64,000 nt of DNA from Streptomyces sp. NBC_01296 (GCF_035984415.1 NZ_CP130720.1:7564001-7628000), one strand, 5' to 3'; positions 27,037-35,734 are shown, counted from the stretch's first letter. The notes: generated by a model from the letters alone, not told the origin. Numbers and translations: made by a program.

Positions 27037-29919
27037 TCACCCGAGCGGGGGGACCGCCCCGCACTCCGCCCAGGCGACCTCGACGCCCGTGAGGCCGGCG
27101 GACCAGCGCCCCGCGAGCGCGTCGAGACCGGCCGCATCCGGCGGGCTCGCGCCGAGCCCGATCGCATAGCGGGCCGAGACCGGGGAGAGCGCGAAGGGCC
27201 GCGGCCAGGCGTGTGCGTCCCGGACACCGGCCTCCGCCAGCGCACCGAGCAGGGCCCGCATCCGGCCGCGTGCCCGGCCCAGGTACTCCTCGAACTCCCG
27301 GGGCGCATCGGCCCGTACGGTCACCACGGCCCACGCAGCGTGCCGGCGGTGCAGCGGCGGGGCGCCGAGGGGCAGGGCCCGGGTGCGGGTCTCCGCCTCG
27401 AGGAGTTCCCACGTCCGGTACAGCTCCCGGCCGAGCAGGTCGCGCAGGCCCGGGCCGACCTGGGCCGTGCAGCTGCGGGTCGGTGCGGAGGGGGTGAGGA
27501 CGGTGACGGGGTCGGGGGTCGTGTCCCGGGTCCGGGGCGTCAGGGCGATCGGGTCGCGCCAGTCCCAAGCCGCCCAGGTGCCGAAGAACTCCCGGAGCAG
27601 GGCCGCGGGGGACAGGTCGGCGGCCTCGCGGACCGTACGCGCCGCCAGTACCGCCCAGGCCACCCCCGGCAGTCCGCCGAACGGCGCCGAATCCAGCCCC
27701 CGGGCCCGGGCCCACGCCTTCACCTCCCGGGTCAGCCGGACGAACGCCGCATGCCGATCGGAGCCCGCGAAGTCCCGTACCGCATCGGCGTCGCTCACCG
27801 CGCTCAGCGCGATCGCGGCCGCCTCGCCGAGCTCCGCGCGGAGTGCCACCGCCTGCGCCGGGTCCACCGCGCCCGTGGTGACGACCACCAGGTCCACGTC
27901 CAGTCCGGCCGTACGCAGCCGCAGCCCGGGCACCCGGGCGCCCTTCACCTCCCGCAGCCCCTCGGCCTCCGGGAGGGCTGCCGCCACCCGCTCCCGTACC
28001 TCCGCGATCCCGACCGTGCCCGGCAGGGCCGCGACCAGGTCGAGGTCCGCCCCGGGCAGGGCGCAGCCCATGCGCCGGGATCCGGCGAGGTGCAGCACGC
28101 CGTCGCCGAGCGCCTGCGCGATCCGGGCGGTGAGGGACGCGGCTTCCGCGTCACGTGCGGATGCCGCCACCGGTTCGGCCTCTCGTTCCGGGCCGGGTTC
28201 CGGTTCCCGTGCCCACCGCCACCTGCCGGTGCCGAGTTCCACCGTCGCCCGCACCTGCATCGGCCCGTCCCCGCGCCGTGACAGCACCGCGAGCTCACCG
28301 ACCCGGGCCGACGCCCCCGCCCCGGATCCGCCGAGTCGCGCGGTGAACTCCGCCTGCGCCCGCTGCGGATCCCGGCTGCGCCCCAGCGTCAGGTGCGGGG
28401 TGAAGCCGTCGCGCCCACGGCACCCCGGGAACCGCTCGGCGAGCCCCCGCCGCAGCTGCTGCCACGGCGCATCGCCGGCCGCCGCCGGATCCAGCCACAG
28501 CGTGGCGTCCTCGCGGTGCCCGAAGCTGTGCACCCCGGCCACCCGGGCCGTGAACGGCGGGGTCTGCGCGGCCACTTCGGCCAGCAGCGGCAGCGCCTCC
28601 TCGAACGAGGACTCCGGCACGAAGCCGAACAGCAGGTTCACGTGCGCCGGCCAGCGGTGGACCGCCGGGTCGTGCTCCCGGCGCAGCTCCTCGACCGCCG
28701 GATCGTGCGGGGGCAGCCATGCCACCGCCGTCCGCGCGGTCGACCGTACGTCGAGCGCCGCGCGCCCGGCGTCCCGCTCGGCGAAGTCCACCACCGCCTC
28801 GACCCCGAAGTGGTCGGAGATGAACAGCCCCTGCGGACCGGGGGTGTCACCCCGCAAGGCGGCCTCCCGCACCCGCGCCCCCGCCGAACGCAGCAGCACC
28901 CGGTCCAGCCGGGCGGCCCGCCCCGACAGCGAGCCCACCGCGGCCAGCGGATTGGCCGCCGGATCGAAGGTCGGCGTGGCGTCCTGCGCCCCGTGCACCT
29001 CGCTCCAGGTGTCCCGCATGCCGAGTGCGGCCGCCGGCCCCTGCGGGCCGGAGCGGCCGTCGTTGAAGTCGCCGAGCAGCACCGCATCCGCCTCGATGCC
29101 GCTCAAACCCTCGGCGATCCGGGCCAGTTCGACGCTGCGCCGCCCGGCGCCGTTCTCCGTGTGATCGCTCGTCAGATGGACGCAGGCCACGACGAGGGGG
29201 CCGCTCGCGGTGTCCACCGTCACGGCGGCGACCGCCTTGTGCGGCCCCAGCAGGTGCAGCCCCGCCTCCCGTACGGGCAGCCGGCTCAGCACCAGCAACC
29301 CGCTGGCGGCGACGTCCTTGCCGCGCGGATCGGTGCCCACCGTGTATCCGGCCCGCACCCACGGCTCCGCCAGCAGCATGCCGAGCAGCGCGGGTTCGAC
29401 CTCCTGGAGGGCGATCACATCGGCGTCGGAGCCCGCCAGGTCGGCCAGCAGCATCGGCCTGCGCCGGGCGGTGTCGATGTGCGGGGCGTCGTACCGGTCC
29501 CACAGGGTGTTCCAGGTCAGCAGCCGCACGTGCTGCGGCCCCGGGCCGCCGGCCGGGCCGGATGACGCAGACCCGCCGGCCGGCGCCTCGGCCGGCCGCC
29601 AGGCGCCGCCGTCCGCCGGATCCCACGCGTGCGGGGTCCGGGAGGTGAAGAACGGGGCCCGCAGCAGCCGCGGTTCGCGGATCCGCCCGGCCTCGGTGGA
29701 ATCGATCAGGTCCACACCGCTCGCCCGGTCCCAGACGAGCTCGCCGTCCGCCTCGACGAACAGCACCCGGTGCCAGGGGATGTCGCCGCCGGGCACGAAG
29801 GAGTGCAGCGGAATCCGCTTCGGCGGCGCCCCGCGCTGGTGCAGCCCGAACACGAAGCGCGCCGGATCGAACCGGGGGTCCCAGCGCACCTGGTGGTAGA
29901 GCTCCTCACTGGTGCGCAT
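27037..29919 (-). CDS. Four-domain RNA-repair protein: MJ1316-EEP-2H-poly(A) polymerase-like
   Basis: The 960-residue protein carries, in order, an MJ1316/DUF504 domain (1-80; HQVRWDPRFDPARFVFG, PLHSFVPGGDIPWHRVLFV), an endonuclease/exonuclease/phosphatase domain (130-380; TWNTLW Asn137, LQEVE Glu173, VHLTSDHT His248, GDFND Asp284, SDH Asp369-His370), a 2H phosphoesterase (395-560; HVNLLFGF His426, HLTLGR His509) and an archaeal-CCA/poly(A)-polymerase-like nucleotidyltransferase (595-960; AGSRRMG, ADLDLV Asp625/Asp627, third Asp in LDVDLVV). All key catalytic residues look intact. Expected roles are recognition of cyclic RNA ends, removal of end phosphates, opening of 2',3'-cyclic phosphate and 3' nucleotide addition. 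Its ATG overlaps the ligase stop, so both are co-translated. Confidence 0.85.
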   Translation of the reverse strand: MRTSEELYHQVRWDPRFDPARFVFGLHQRGAPPKRIPLHSFVPGGDIPWHRVLFVEADGELVWDRASGVDLIDSTEAGRIREPRLLRAPFFTSRTPHAWDPADGGAWRPAEAPAGGSASSGPAGGPGPQHVRLLTWNTLWDRYDAPHIDTARRRPMLLADLAGSDADVIALQEVEPALLGMLLAEPWVRAGYTVGTDPRGKDVAASGLLVLSRLPVREAGLHLLGPHKAVAAVTVDTASGPLVVACVHLTSDHTENGAGRRSVELARIAEGLSGIEADAVLLGDFNDGRSGPQGPAAALGMRDTWSEVHGAQDATPTFDPAANPLAAVGSLSGRAARLDRVLLRSAGARVREAALRGDTPGPQGLFISDHFGVEAVVDFAERDAGRAALDVRSTARTAVAWLPPHDPAVEELRREHDPAVHRWPAHVNLLFGFVPESSFEEALPLLAEVAAQTPPFTARVAGVHSFGHREDATLWLDPAAAGDAPWQQLRRGLAERFPGCRGRDGFTPHLTLGRSRDPQRAQAEFTARLGGSGAGASARVGELAVLSRRGDGPMQVRATVELGTGRWRWAREPEPGPEREAEPVAASARDAEAASLTARIAQALGDGVLHLAGSRRMGCALPGADLDLVAALPGTVGIAEVRERVAAALPEAEGLREVKGARVPGLRLRTAGLDVDLVVVTTGAVDPAQAVALRAELGEAAAIALSAVSDADAVRDFAGSDRHAAFVRLTREVKAWARARGLDSAPFGGLPGVAWAVLAARTVREAADLSPAALLREFFGTWAAWDWRDPIALTPRTRDTTPDPVTVLTPSAPTRSCTAQVGPGLRDLLGRELYRTWELLEAETRTRALPLGAPPLHRRHAAWAVVTVRADAPREFEEYLGRARGRMRALLGALAEAGVRDAHAWPRPFALSPVSARYAIGLGASPPDAAGLDALAGRWSAGLTGVEVAWAECGAVPPLG

Positions 29920-31724
29920 CAGCCGTCCTCGCCCCCTGCCGTGGCAACTGCCGGTGCCCCTGCGGTCGCCCCGATGGATCCCGCCGTGTCCTGCACGGTC
30001 CCGCCCGCCCCGACGTACCAGGTGCGGTGCCCCGGACCGTGTCCCGGGTACGGCGGGCTGAACCGGTGCAGCTGGGTGGCCAGCACCTGCGGCGGTACGG
30101 GATGGGGGCGGACGGCGTTGCGGCGGAGCAGCTCCGCCTCCTCGACCAGCACCACGGCCTGGGTGACCAGCGCGTCACGGCGCTGCGCGACCGCGGCGAC
30201 CAGGCCCCGCTGCTGCTCGGTGAGGGAGGTGGCGTCCCACACCACCGTGCCGCCGGCGCCCGCCGCGGCGGTCAGCGCAGCGTTCAGCAGGTCCAGGCCC
30301 TCGCGCAGCACGTCCGCATTGGCCCGCTGGTCGGCGCGGGAACCCCGGGCGGTGCGCAGATCGTCGAGACTGATGTACGCGGCCACGCCCGGCAGGCTCC
30401 GGGCGTACGTGCTCTTCCCGCTGCCCGAGGGCCCGCACAGCTGGACCAGCCGCGGGAAGCCGCCGTCGCGCCACCGCCAGGTCGCGGCCACCGCCTCCTG
30501 CACGGTGGAGATCCCGCCCCGCGCGAACGCCTCCCTGGCCTCCGCCCAGCAGCGGTCCGCCGCGTCCGCGCCGAGCCCGCCGAGGGCCTCCCGCAGCCCG
30601 GTGCGCAGCGGGCCCAGCGGATCGGGGCCGAGCAGCCCCGCCTCCTCGGCGTACAGCGCGGACCACTCCACGCACTCCCGCGCCTCGCCGTCCCCCGCGG
30701 CCGCGGCGCCGGCGAGGGCGTGCAGCACCCCGAGATCGGCGGCGACGGCCATCCGGACCAGCCCGGCCCGCCGGCCCTCGTCCGGGAACGGCCGCTGCAG
30801 GGACGGGTACAGCCCGACCAGGTCGGCGACCCGCCGGGCGAGCGGCATCCCGAGCGGCCCCGCCGCCAGCCGCGCCCCGATCCGGGCCCGCGGCGCGCGG
30901 TGCAGTACGGCGGCCAGTACGCCGGCCAGCCGGTCCTCACCCGTGCGGCCCGACGCGTCGAGCCGGCCCGCCACTTCGGCGACGACCGGCGCGAGCGCCG
31001 CGACAGGGGCATCGGGTGCGGCCCAGGGCGCGGGATCCAGACCGAGGGCGGCCGCCAGCTCCGCCGCATCGGGCTCGGAGCCCGAGCGCACCGCCCACAG
31101 CGGGGCCTGCGGACCGAGCCCGTTCGGCACCACCTGCGCGTACATCCAGTGGGTGTCGGTCTGCACATGGCCGCCGCGCACCCACTTGGCCACGTACCGC
31201 CCGAAGTCCGCACGCGCGAATCCGGCCACCGTGCGTACGACGTAGCCCTCCTGCCGTGCGGTGTCGAGCCGCAGCTTGCGCAGCGCGCGCTCATCGAAGA
31301 CGCCCCGCCAGAGCACGCGCGGGGTGGGCACCCCGAGGCCGTGCAGGAAGCTCACCGTCCGGTCCCAGTCCAGGCAGTGCTCGCCGTCCCACACCGAGAA
31401 ACCGTGGAACCAGCTGTCCAGGTCCTCGTAAGGGATCGAGTGGCGGGCGTACAGGTTCTCCCCGCACACCCGCCACCCGGCCGGTATGCCGGCGCCGATC
31501 CGGCTCTGCAGGCCCTTGACCCAGGCCCGCGAGGGGTGGTGGCCCGAGTCGAGCGAGCGCGCGTGCAGGCCGTCCGCGTACAGGGTGGTGTTCTCCCCGT
31601 CGAGCTTCTCGGTGACCACGACCTCGCGCCCGGCCAGCCCCGGCAGCCCGGAGGCGCGCACGTCGTCCGCCGCCGCCCCGGGGGACCAGGGCAGATGCGG
31701 TGTACGGGGGTAGTGGGTGCGCAT
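29919..31724 (-). CDS. RNA ligase fused to P-loop polynucleotide kinase
   Basis: 601 residues. The N-terminal T4 Rnl1/Rnl2-type ligase has motif I EKLDGEN (Lys40), CGENLYARHS (Glu89, IIIa), EGYVVR (Glu159, IV) and AKWVR (Lys180, V). A helical middle region (about 210-420) follows, then a kinase with Walker A GPSGSGKS (431-438), LDDLR (453-457) and VVWDATSL (494-501), like the T4 Pnkp 5'-kinase. The start at 31724 has AGGAG upstream; the frame extends further but without a better start. It is the first gene of the operon. Ligase plus kinase, with the phosphoesterase on the next protein, mirrors the activities of fungal tRNA ligase Trl1. Confidence 0.88.
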   Translation of the reverse strand: MRTHYPRTPHLPWSPGAAADDVRASGLPGLAGREVVVTEKLDGENTTLYADGLHARSLDSGHHPSRAWVKGLQSRIGAGIPAGWRVCGENLYARHSIPYEDLDSWFHGFSVWDGEHCLDWDRTVSFLHGLGVPTPRVLWRGVFDERALRKLRLDTARQEGYVVRTVAGFARADFGRYVAKWVRGGHVQTDTHWMYAQVVPNGLGPQAPLWAVRSGSEPDAAELAAALGLDPAPWAAPDAPVAALAPVVAEVAGRLDASGRTGEDRLAGVLAAVLHRAPRARIGARLAAGPLGMPLARRVADLVGLYPSLQRPFPDEGRRAGLVRMAVAADLGVLHALAGAAAAGDGEARECVEWSALYAEEAGLLGPDPLGPLRTGLREALGGLGADAADRCWAEAREAFARGGISTVQEAVAATWRWRDGGFPRLVQLCGPSGSGKSTYARSLPGVAAYISLDDLRTARGSRADQRANADVLREGLDLLNAALTAAAGAGGTVVWDATSLTEQQRGLVAAVAQRRDALVTQAVVLVEEAELLRRNAVRPHPVPPQVLATQLHRFSPPYPGHGPGHRTWYVGAGGTVQDTAGSIGATAGAPAVATAGGEDG

Positions 31725-31821
31725 GACCGGCTCCTGCTCGACGACGGGGTACGTCGTCACTCTAGGTATGCGGAGCCGGGGCATCCAACCCAATAACCCC
31801 CGTGCGGGGCCGCCCGGTCCG

Positions 31822-32436
31822 TCAGGGCCGCCGCCCCGCCCAGGCCACCAGCCGCTCGACGGCCGGCGCGTCGGGGTCCACCGTGACGACCTCGGCGAAC
31901 GGGATCCGCCCGCCGCGGGTTTCGGCCGGCAGCGCCCTGCGTACGACGGAGATCACCCGCTCGATCAGGGCCTCGTCCCATTCCGGGTGCTGTCCGGTCG
32001 CCCTGGCCAGGTCCCAGGTGTGCACGGTGAGTTCGTGGGTGTAGACGGCCGCGGCGGCCGCGCCCGGCAGGACGCCCATCGGCAGGCGCAGCTGCCGGCC
32101 GAGCACGGCCGGGTCCGCCCACACCTCGGCGACGGCGCGGGCACCCGGCTCCCAGGCCGCCGCCCAGGCGCCGTCGGCGAGCTCGTCGGCGAAGGACGGG
32201 ACGCTGAACGGGTCCTCGCCGCGCCCGATCACCGCGATCCGGCGGACGACGGCGACGAGGTGGCTCGAGAGCCGCCGGACGTCGAACTCGTCGCAGGGGG
32301 TCGGGGCGTCGTACTGGTCGGGCCGGACGGCGGCAAGGGTGCGGCCCGCCAGCTCGACGGCCGCGGCGAGGTCGAGCCGCGGGTCGAAGGCGGTGGGGGC
32401 GGACGGGGTCTCGGTGAGCTGAGTGATCTCGGTCAT
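31822..32436 (-). CDS. TIGR03086-family (DinB/mycothiol-type) protein
   Basis: 204 residues with the TIGR03086 signature: PTPCDEFDVRRLSSHLVAVV near residue 45, a central WAD helix, and YTHELTVHTWDLARATGQ, in which the two histidines and the earlier one form the metal site of the DinB/maleylpyruvate-isomerase fold. Members may use mycothiol; the substrate is unknown. It is divergent from a WYL regulator with a palindrome between them, so it is probably that regulator's target. Confidence 0.85.
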   Translation of the reverse strand: MTEITQLTETPSAPTAFDPRLDLAAAVELAGRTLAAVRPDQYDAPTPCDEFDVRRLSSHLVAVVRRIAVIGRGEDPFSVPSFADELADGAWAAAWEPGARAVAEVWADPAVLGRQLRLPMGVLPGAAAAAVYTHELTVHTWDLARATGQHPEWDEALIERVISVVRRALPAETRGGRIPFAEVVTVDPDAPAVERLVAWAGRRP

Positions 32437-32454
32437 GAGTTCATCCTGGAAGCC

Positions 32455-32479
32455 AAACTGGCCACCTTCTGGCCAGTTT
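32455..32479. promoter_or_regulatory. Inverted repeat between TIGR03086 gene and WYL regulator
   Basis: AAACTGGCCA (32455-32464) and TGGCCAGTTT (32470-32479) are exact inverted copies with the 5-bp spacer CCTTC. The site lies 18 bp upstream of the TIGR03086 start and about 60 bp before the WYL start. The layout, with arms 5 bp apart between a WYL gene and a divergent partner, is the same as at 825-865. Confidence 0.7.
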
Positions 32480-32537
32480 CCCGAGGAGAATGAACGGACC
32501 GGCGAAAACGCCCGGAGCGCAGGCAGAGAAGAGGGAC

Positions 32538-33509
32538 ATGAGAGCCGACCGGCTGGTGGCGACCCTGCTGTTCCTCCAGGAGCGGGGCCGCGTCACCGTC
32601 CCCGAGGTGGCCGCCGAACTGGAGGTGTCCCAGCGCACCGCCCGCCGCGACCTGGAGGCGCTGGCCGCCTCCGGCATCCCCGTCTACTCGCAGCGGGGCC
32701 GCGGTGGCGGCTGGTCCCTCGTCGGCGGCGCCCGGACCAACCTCACCGGGCTGACCGCCGACGAGATCCGGGCACTGTTCCTCGTCACCGGGCCGCTGGC
32801 CGCCACCCCCGAACTGCGCACCACCCTGCGCAAGCTGGTCCGGGCCCTGCCGTCCACCCTCCGGGCGGAAGCCGAGGCCGCCACCCGCGCCGGAGTGGTC
32901 GACGCGACGGACTGGTCCCGCAACGCGGTCACCGCCGACACCGCCCACCGCTCCGCGCTCCAGGGCGCCGTCGTGGACGGCATCCGCGTCCGCCTCGGGT
33001 ACGCGGGCGTCGGCAAACCGGCCGGCGAGCGTACGGTCGACCCCCTCGGGCTCGTCGCCAAGGCGGGGGTCGACTACCTGGTCGCCGGTACGGAGAAGGG
33101 CCTGCGCACCTTCCGGCTCAGCCGGGTCCGCTCCGTCGAGCCGACCGGCGAACCCGTGGTCCGGCCGCCCGGCTTCGACCTGGCCACGGCCTGGCGGGAG
33201 CTGTCCGGGGTCTTCCAGGACGGCATGTACGCGGTGACCGCGCGGGCCCGCGTCCACCCCGACGCGCTGGCCCTGCTGCAGCGGTTCCTCGGCGGCCGGG
33301 TGCGCGTCGGCGGTCCGCTGCCCGACGGCTGGACCGAGGTGTGGGTCGACGGCCCGGCCCCCAAGGCCCTGGCCGGCCACCTGGCCGGGCTGGGGGCGGG
33401 GGTCGAGGTCCTGGAGCCGCCGGAGGTACGGCAGTGGCTGGCCCGGATCGGCGCCGAACTCACGGCGGTGTACGCCGGGGACCCGCGGGACGCGCCGCCC
33501 GGTCAGTAG
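32538..33509 (+). CDS. WYL-domain transcriptional regulator
   Basis: 323 residues, ATG 32538 after GAAGAGGGA. N-terminal winged helix (RVTVPEVAAELEVSQRTARRD) and a WYL region (IRVRLGYAGVG, LVAKAGVDYLVAGTEKG) with a WCX tail. It begins MRADRL like the regulator at 876 and is similar to it throughout. The last 7 bases overlap the end of the convergent NmrA-like gene. Confidence 0.9.
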   Translation: MRADRLVATLLFLQERGRVTVPEVAAELEVSQRTARRDLEALAASGIPVYSQRGRGGGWSLVGGARTNLTGLTADEIRALFLVTGPLAATPELRTTLRKLVRALPSTLRAEAEAATRAGVVDATDWSRNAVTADTAHRSALQGAVVDGIRVRLGYAGVGKPAGERTVDPLGLVAKAGVDYLVAGTEKGLRTFRLSRVRSVEPTGEPVVRPPGFDLATAWRELSGVFQDGMYAVTARARVHPDALALLQRFLGGRVRVGGPLPDGWTEVWVDGPAPKALAGHLAGLGAGVEVLEPPEVRQWLARIGAELTAVYAGDPRDAPPGQ

Positions 33510-34153
33510 CCGATGGTGAACCGACGGCCCGGATGCGCGTCGCGCTCGATCTCGTCGACCAGCGCCACGGCGTAGTCCTCGGCCGAGATGTGGCTGCGGC
33601 CGTCCTCGTCCACGATCAGATCGTCGAGGGCCAGCCGGTACGTGCCCGTGCGCTCACCCGGGCCGATCTGCGCGGCGGGGCTCAGACAGGTCCAGGGCAC
33701 CTCCTCCACGGGCACGGTGTGCAGGAAGTCCAGCGCCTCTCCGTGGGCGTGCATGAGCGCGCGGACCGACTCCGGGACGCCCGCCGCGTCCCAGACCAGC
33801 GGGCCGCCGGGGGTGCGCAGCGAGCCCGCCCCGCCCACGACGATCACCCGGGGGCGGGGGATGCCCGGGCCGAGCGTGCAGACGCCGCCGATCAGCGACT
33901 TGGCGGCGGTGACGAGCATGCCCGGATCCCCGGACCCGGGGCCGATCGCGCTGACGACCACGTCCCGGCCGGCGGCCGCCTCGGCGACGGAGTGCGGGTC
34001 GAGGACATCGCCGCGCAGCACCTCGGCGCCGCAATCCCCGAGCTTCGCGGGGTCGCGCACCATCGCCGTGACCTCGTGGCCGCGCCCGAGCGCTTCGCGC
34101 AGCACAAGGGCTCCGATGGTGCCGGTCGCGCCGAACAGGGCGATCTTCGCCAT
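33503..34153 (-). CDS. NAD(P)-binding NmrA-like epimerase/reductase
   Basis: 216 residues beginning MAKIALFGATGTIGALVLRE, the GxxGxxG Rossmann fingerprint of atypical SDRs such as NmrA and BVR-B-like flavin reductases, then VTAMVRDPAKL and VVVSAIGP. ATG 34153 follows GGGAGTCGCC. It lacks a classic YxxxK, so it may be a redox sensor or flavin reductase. The frame is open upstream, but MAKIALFG is the natural start. Confidence 0.85.
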   Translation of the reverse strand: MAKIALFGATGTIGALVLREALGRGHEVTAMVRDPAKLGDCGAEVLRGDVLDPHSVAEAAAGRDVVVSAIGPGSGDPGMLVTAAKSLIGGVCTLGPGIPRPRVIVVGGAGSLRTPGGPLVWDAAGVPESVRALMHAHGEALDFLHTVPVEEVPWTCLSPAAQIGPGERTGTYRLALDDLIVDEDGRSHISAEDYAVALVDEIERDAHPGRRFTIGY

Positions 34154-34260
34154 GGCGACTCCCAGGGGGTGGAGGCGGTACGGGTCTCCGGTCGGACCCG
34201 CGCCGCCCATCCAAGCGAACCGGCGCGCCGCCACCCGGCAGCCGGGCCGGGTCCACTCGG

Positions 34261-34301
34261 ATGATCCGGCCCGATCGACAAGATCCGAAAGAGACGACCT
34301 A
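34261..34301. repeat. Diverged single end of the same MITE family
   Basis: GATCCGAAAGAGACGACC (34282-34299) followed by TA differs by one base from the terminal repeat of the MITE at 13087-13248. Inward similarity continues for about 25 bp at roughly 70 percent by eye (towards 34258). No opposite end is found within 200 bp, so it is a solo end or decayed copy. Its TA forms the TAG stop of the lipoprotein gene at 34299. Confidence 0.65.
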
Positions 34302-34760
34302 GCGGCAGAGGGCGACGATCGACGGGGACACCGTCCCCTTGGCGGCCTCGCACAGGGGTGTCATGTCGTACGTGCGCGGCGGCGCGGACCGGGGTTTGGT
34401 CCGTACGGGCGGCCGCTTGCGGGGCTTTGGCGCCGGGGCGGCGCGCTCGGGCCGCGCCGGCCGAACAGGCGCGCGCTCGCCGGTCCGGTGCTGCGGCGGC
34501 CGGTTCTCCTCGGGCTGCGCCGCGGGCGCCGCGGGCGGCGCGGGAGGCGCGGGAGGCTCCGGCGCGGGCGCCGACGGGGGCTCCGACGCCGGCAGCCGGC
34601 CCAACGGCAGGGCCCCGGCCGCCGTTTCCCGGGCCGCGGTCCGGTCCACCGCCGGAGCCGGTTCGGCGGGCCCGGTCGGCCGTATGGTCACGCAGCCGGC
34701 GCTCAGCGCCAGCGCGGCGAGGGTCAAGGGCAGGGGCAGGGCCACCCGGCGTAACTGCAT
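34299..34760 (-). CDS. Proline-rich lipoprotein, paralogue of the one at 9690
   Basis: 153 residues: MQLRRVALPLPLTLAALALS then the lipobox cysteine in SAGCV, a PLGRLP motif in the linker, a long Pro/Ala/Arg-rich stretch and the closing LCEAAKGTVSPSIVALCR. Start, middle motif and end correspond to the lipoprotein at 9690-10151, which ends IRQYGR after the last cysteine; here only one residue remains before a TAG created by a MITE end, so the extreme C-terminus seems to have been lost. Function unknown, extracytoplasmic. Confidence 0.7.
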   Translation of the reverse strand: MQLRRVALPLPLTLAALALSAGCVTIRPTGPAEPAPAVDRTAARETAAGALPLGRLPASEPPSAPAPEPPAPPAPPAAPAAQPEENRPPQHRTGERAPVRPARPERAAPAPKPRKRPPVRTKPRSAPPRTYDMTPLCEAAKGTVSPSIVALCR

Positions 34761-34838
34761 CCGCCCACCCTGCCGTACGGCAGCCGGTGGAACCTACGCA
34801 CCGTCACCCACACGAGTCAGGGCGCCGATCGGGCCCGG

Positions 34839-35675
34839 CTACGCGGCCGGGCGCCCCTGCGCGGCCAGCCGGAGCAGGTGTTCCAGCGGGCCGCAGCGCA
34901 GGGGGCTGTCCGCCCAGAACCGCTGCCAGGCCCAGGCCGCCACGAGCGCCACACCCGCGAAGCCGGCCAGTGCGGTCCAGGAGGCGGCTCCGTGGGCCGG
35001 TCCGGCCAGCGCCAGAGCATGCAGGACGTACGCGCTCAGCGCCATCGCCCCGAGCGCCGTCAGCGGCCGCAGCAGCCGCGCACCGGCCCGGCTGCGCGCG
35101 GCGAGCACGAACAGCCCGGTGAGGGCGGTCGCTCCGGGAACCGCGCCGCGCCCCGAGGCCTCGTACCCGAAGACCGGGCCGAGCAGGAACGAGAGCAGCG
35201 GACCCGCCACCACGCAGACCCCGGCGACGGCGGTGAGCACCGGGGCGGACGGCCGGGTGAAGGGCTCGGCGGCGAGGAAGTGGACGGCGAAGAAGGCCAG
35301 GATGACCAGGATCCCCGGCCGGAGCGCGGCCAGCAGCAGGCCCAGCCCGGCCAGGACCGCGCAGCGGATCAGCAGCGGGCGGTAGCGCAGGGCCCAGCCG
35401 TCCGGCTGCTGCGCGGGGGTCCGGCCGCGCTGGGCGAGGGCGAGCGAGAACCCGGCGAGGAGGGTGAACAGCGCGGGCGCCCGGCCGTCGGCCGCGACGA
35501 GCAGGTAGCCGGCGCCGTCGGGGCGCGGGCCCGGGCCGACGTGTACGGCGAACATGCCGAGCACCGCGAGCCCGCGGACGGCGTCGACGGCGACGAGCCG
35601 CCCGGGGCCGGGCCCGGTGCCGGGTCCCGTGCCGTCTCCGGTGTCGGTTGCCGGGCCGTTGCGCACGGCCGTCAC
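34839..35675 (-). CDS. DUF418/acyltransferase-like polytopic membrane protein
   Basis: About 278 residues. The opening RLVAVDAVRGLAVLGMFAVH is the first helix of the DUF418/DUF1624 (heparan-alpha-glucosaminide N-acetyltransferase-like) group, and six or more further membrane segments follow (LFTLLAGFSLALAQRG, LVILAFFAVHFLAAEP, ALGAMALSAYVLHALALAG). Such proteins probably move acyl groups across the membrane. The start is uncertain: no ATG exists in frame; GTG 35675 is chosen because it overlaps, as GTGA, the stop of a 20-codon ORF with a good ribosome-binding site (35672-35734). GTG 35666 and 35681 are alternatives. Confidence 0.7.
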   Translation of the reverse strand: MTAVRNGPATDTGDGTGPGTGPGPGRLVAVDAVRGLAVLGMFAVHVGPGPRPDGAGYLLVAADGRAPALFTLLAGFSLALAQRGRTPAQQPDGWALRYRPLLIRCAVLAGLGLLLAALRPGILVILAFFAVHFLAAEPFTRPSAPVLTAVAGVCVVAGPLLSFLLGPVFGYEASGRGAVPGATALTGLFVLAARSRAGARLLRPLTALGAMALSAYVLHALALAGPAHGAASWTALAGFAGVALVAAWAWQRFWADSPLRCGPLEHLLRLAAQGRPAA

Positions 35676-35734
35676 GCGCACGTGCGGGCGGGCCTGTTGG
35701 CCGGTGCCGGGCCCGGACGGGAAGCGCGTCGCAT
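35672..35734 (-). CDS. 20-residue leader ORF coupled to the DUF418 gene
   Basis: ATG 35734 is preceded by GAGGAGAGACAGAGCC, the only strong ribosome-binding site upstream of the DUF418 gene. It opens MRRASRPGPAPANRPARTCA and stops at TGA 35672-35674, overlapping GTG 35675. It is either a leader peptide delivering ribosomes to the GTG start or the true N-terminus of the membrane protein displaced by a frameshift. The peptide is not hydrophobic. Confidence 0.35.
   Translation of the reverse strand: MRRASRPGPAPANRPARTCA

Noticed and set aside
26819..27169. Plus-strand ORF in the gap before the RNA-repair operon
   Set aside because: No family resemblance, and it runs antisense into the end of the repair gene.
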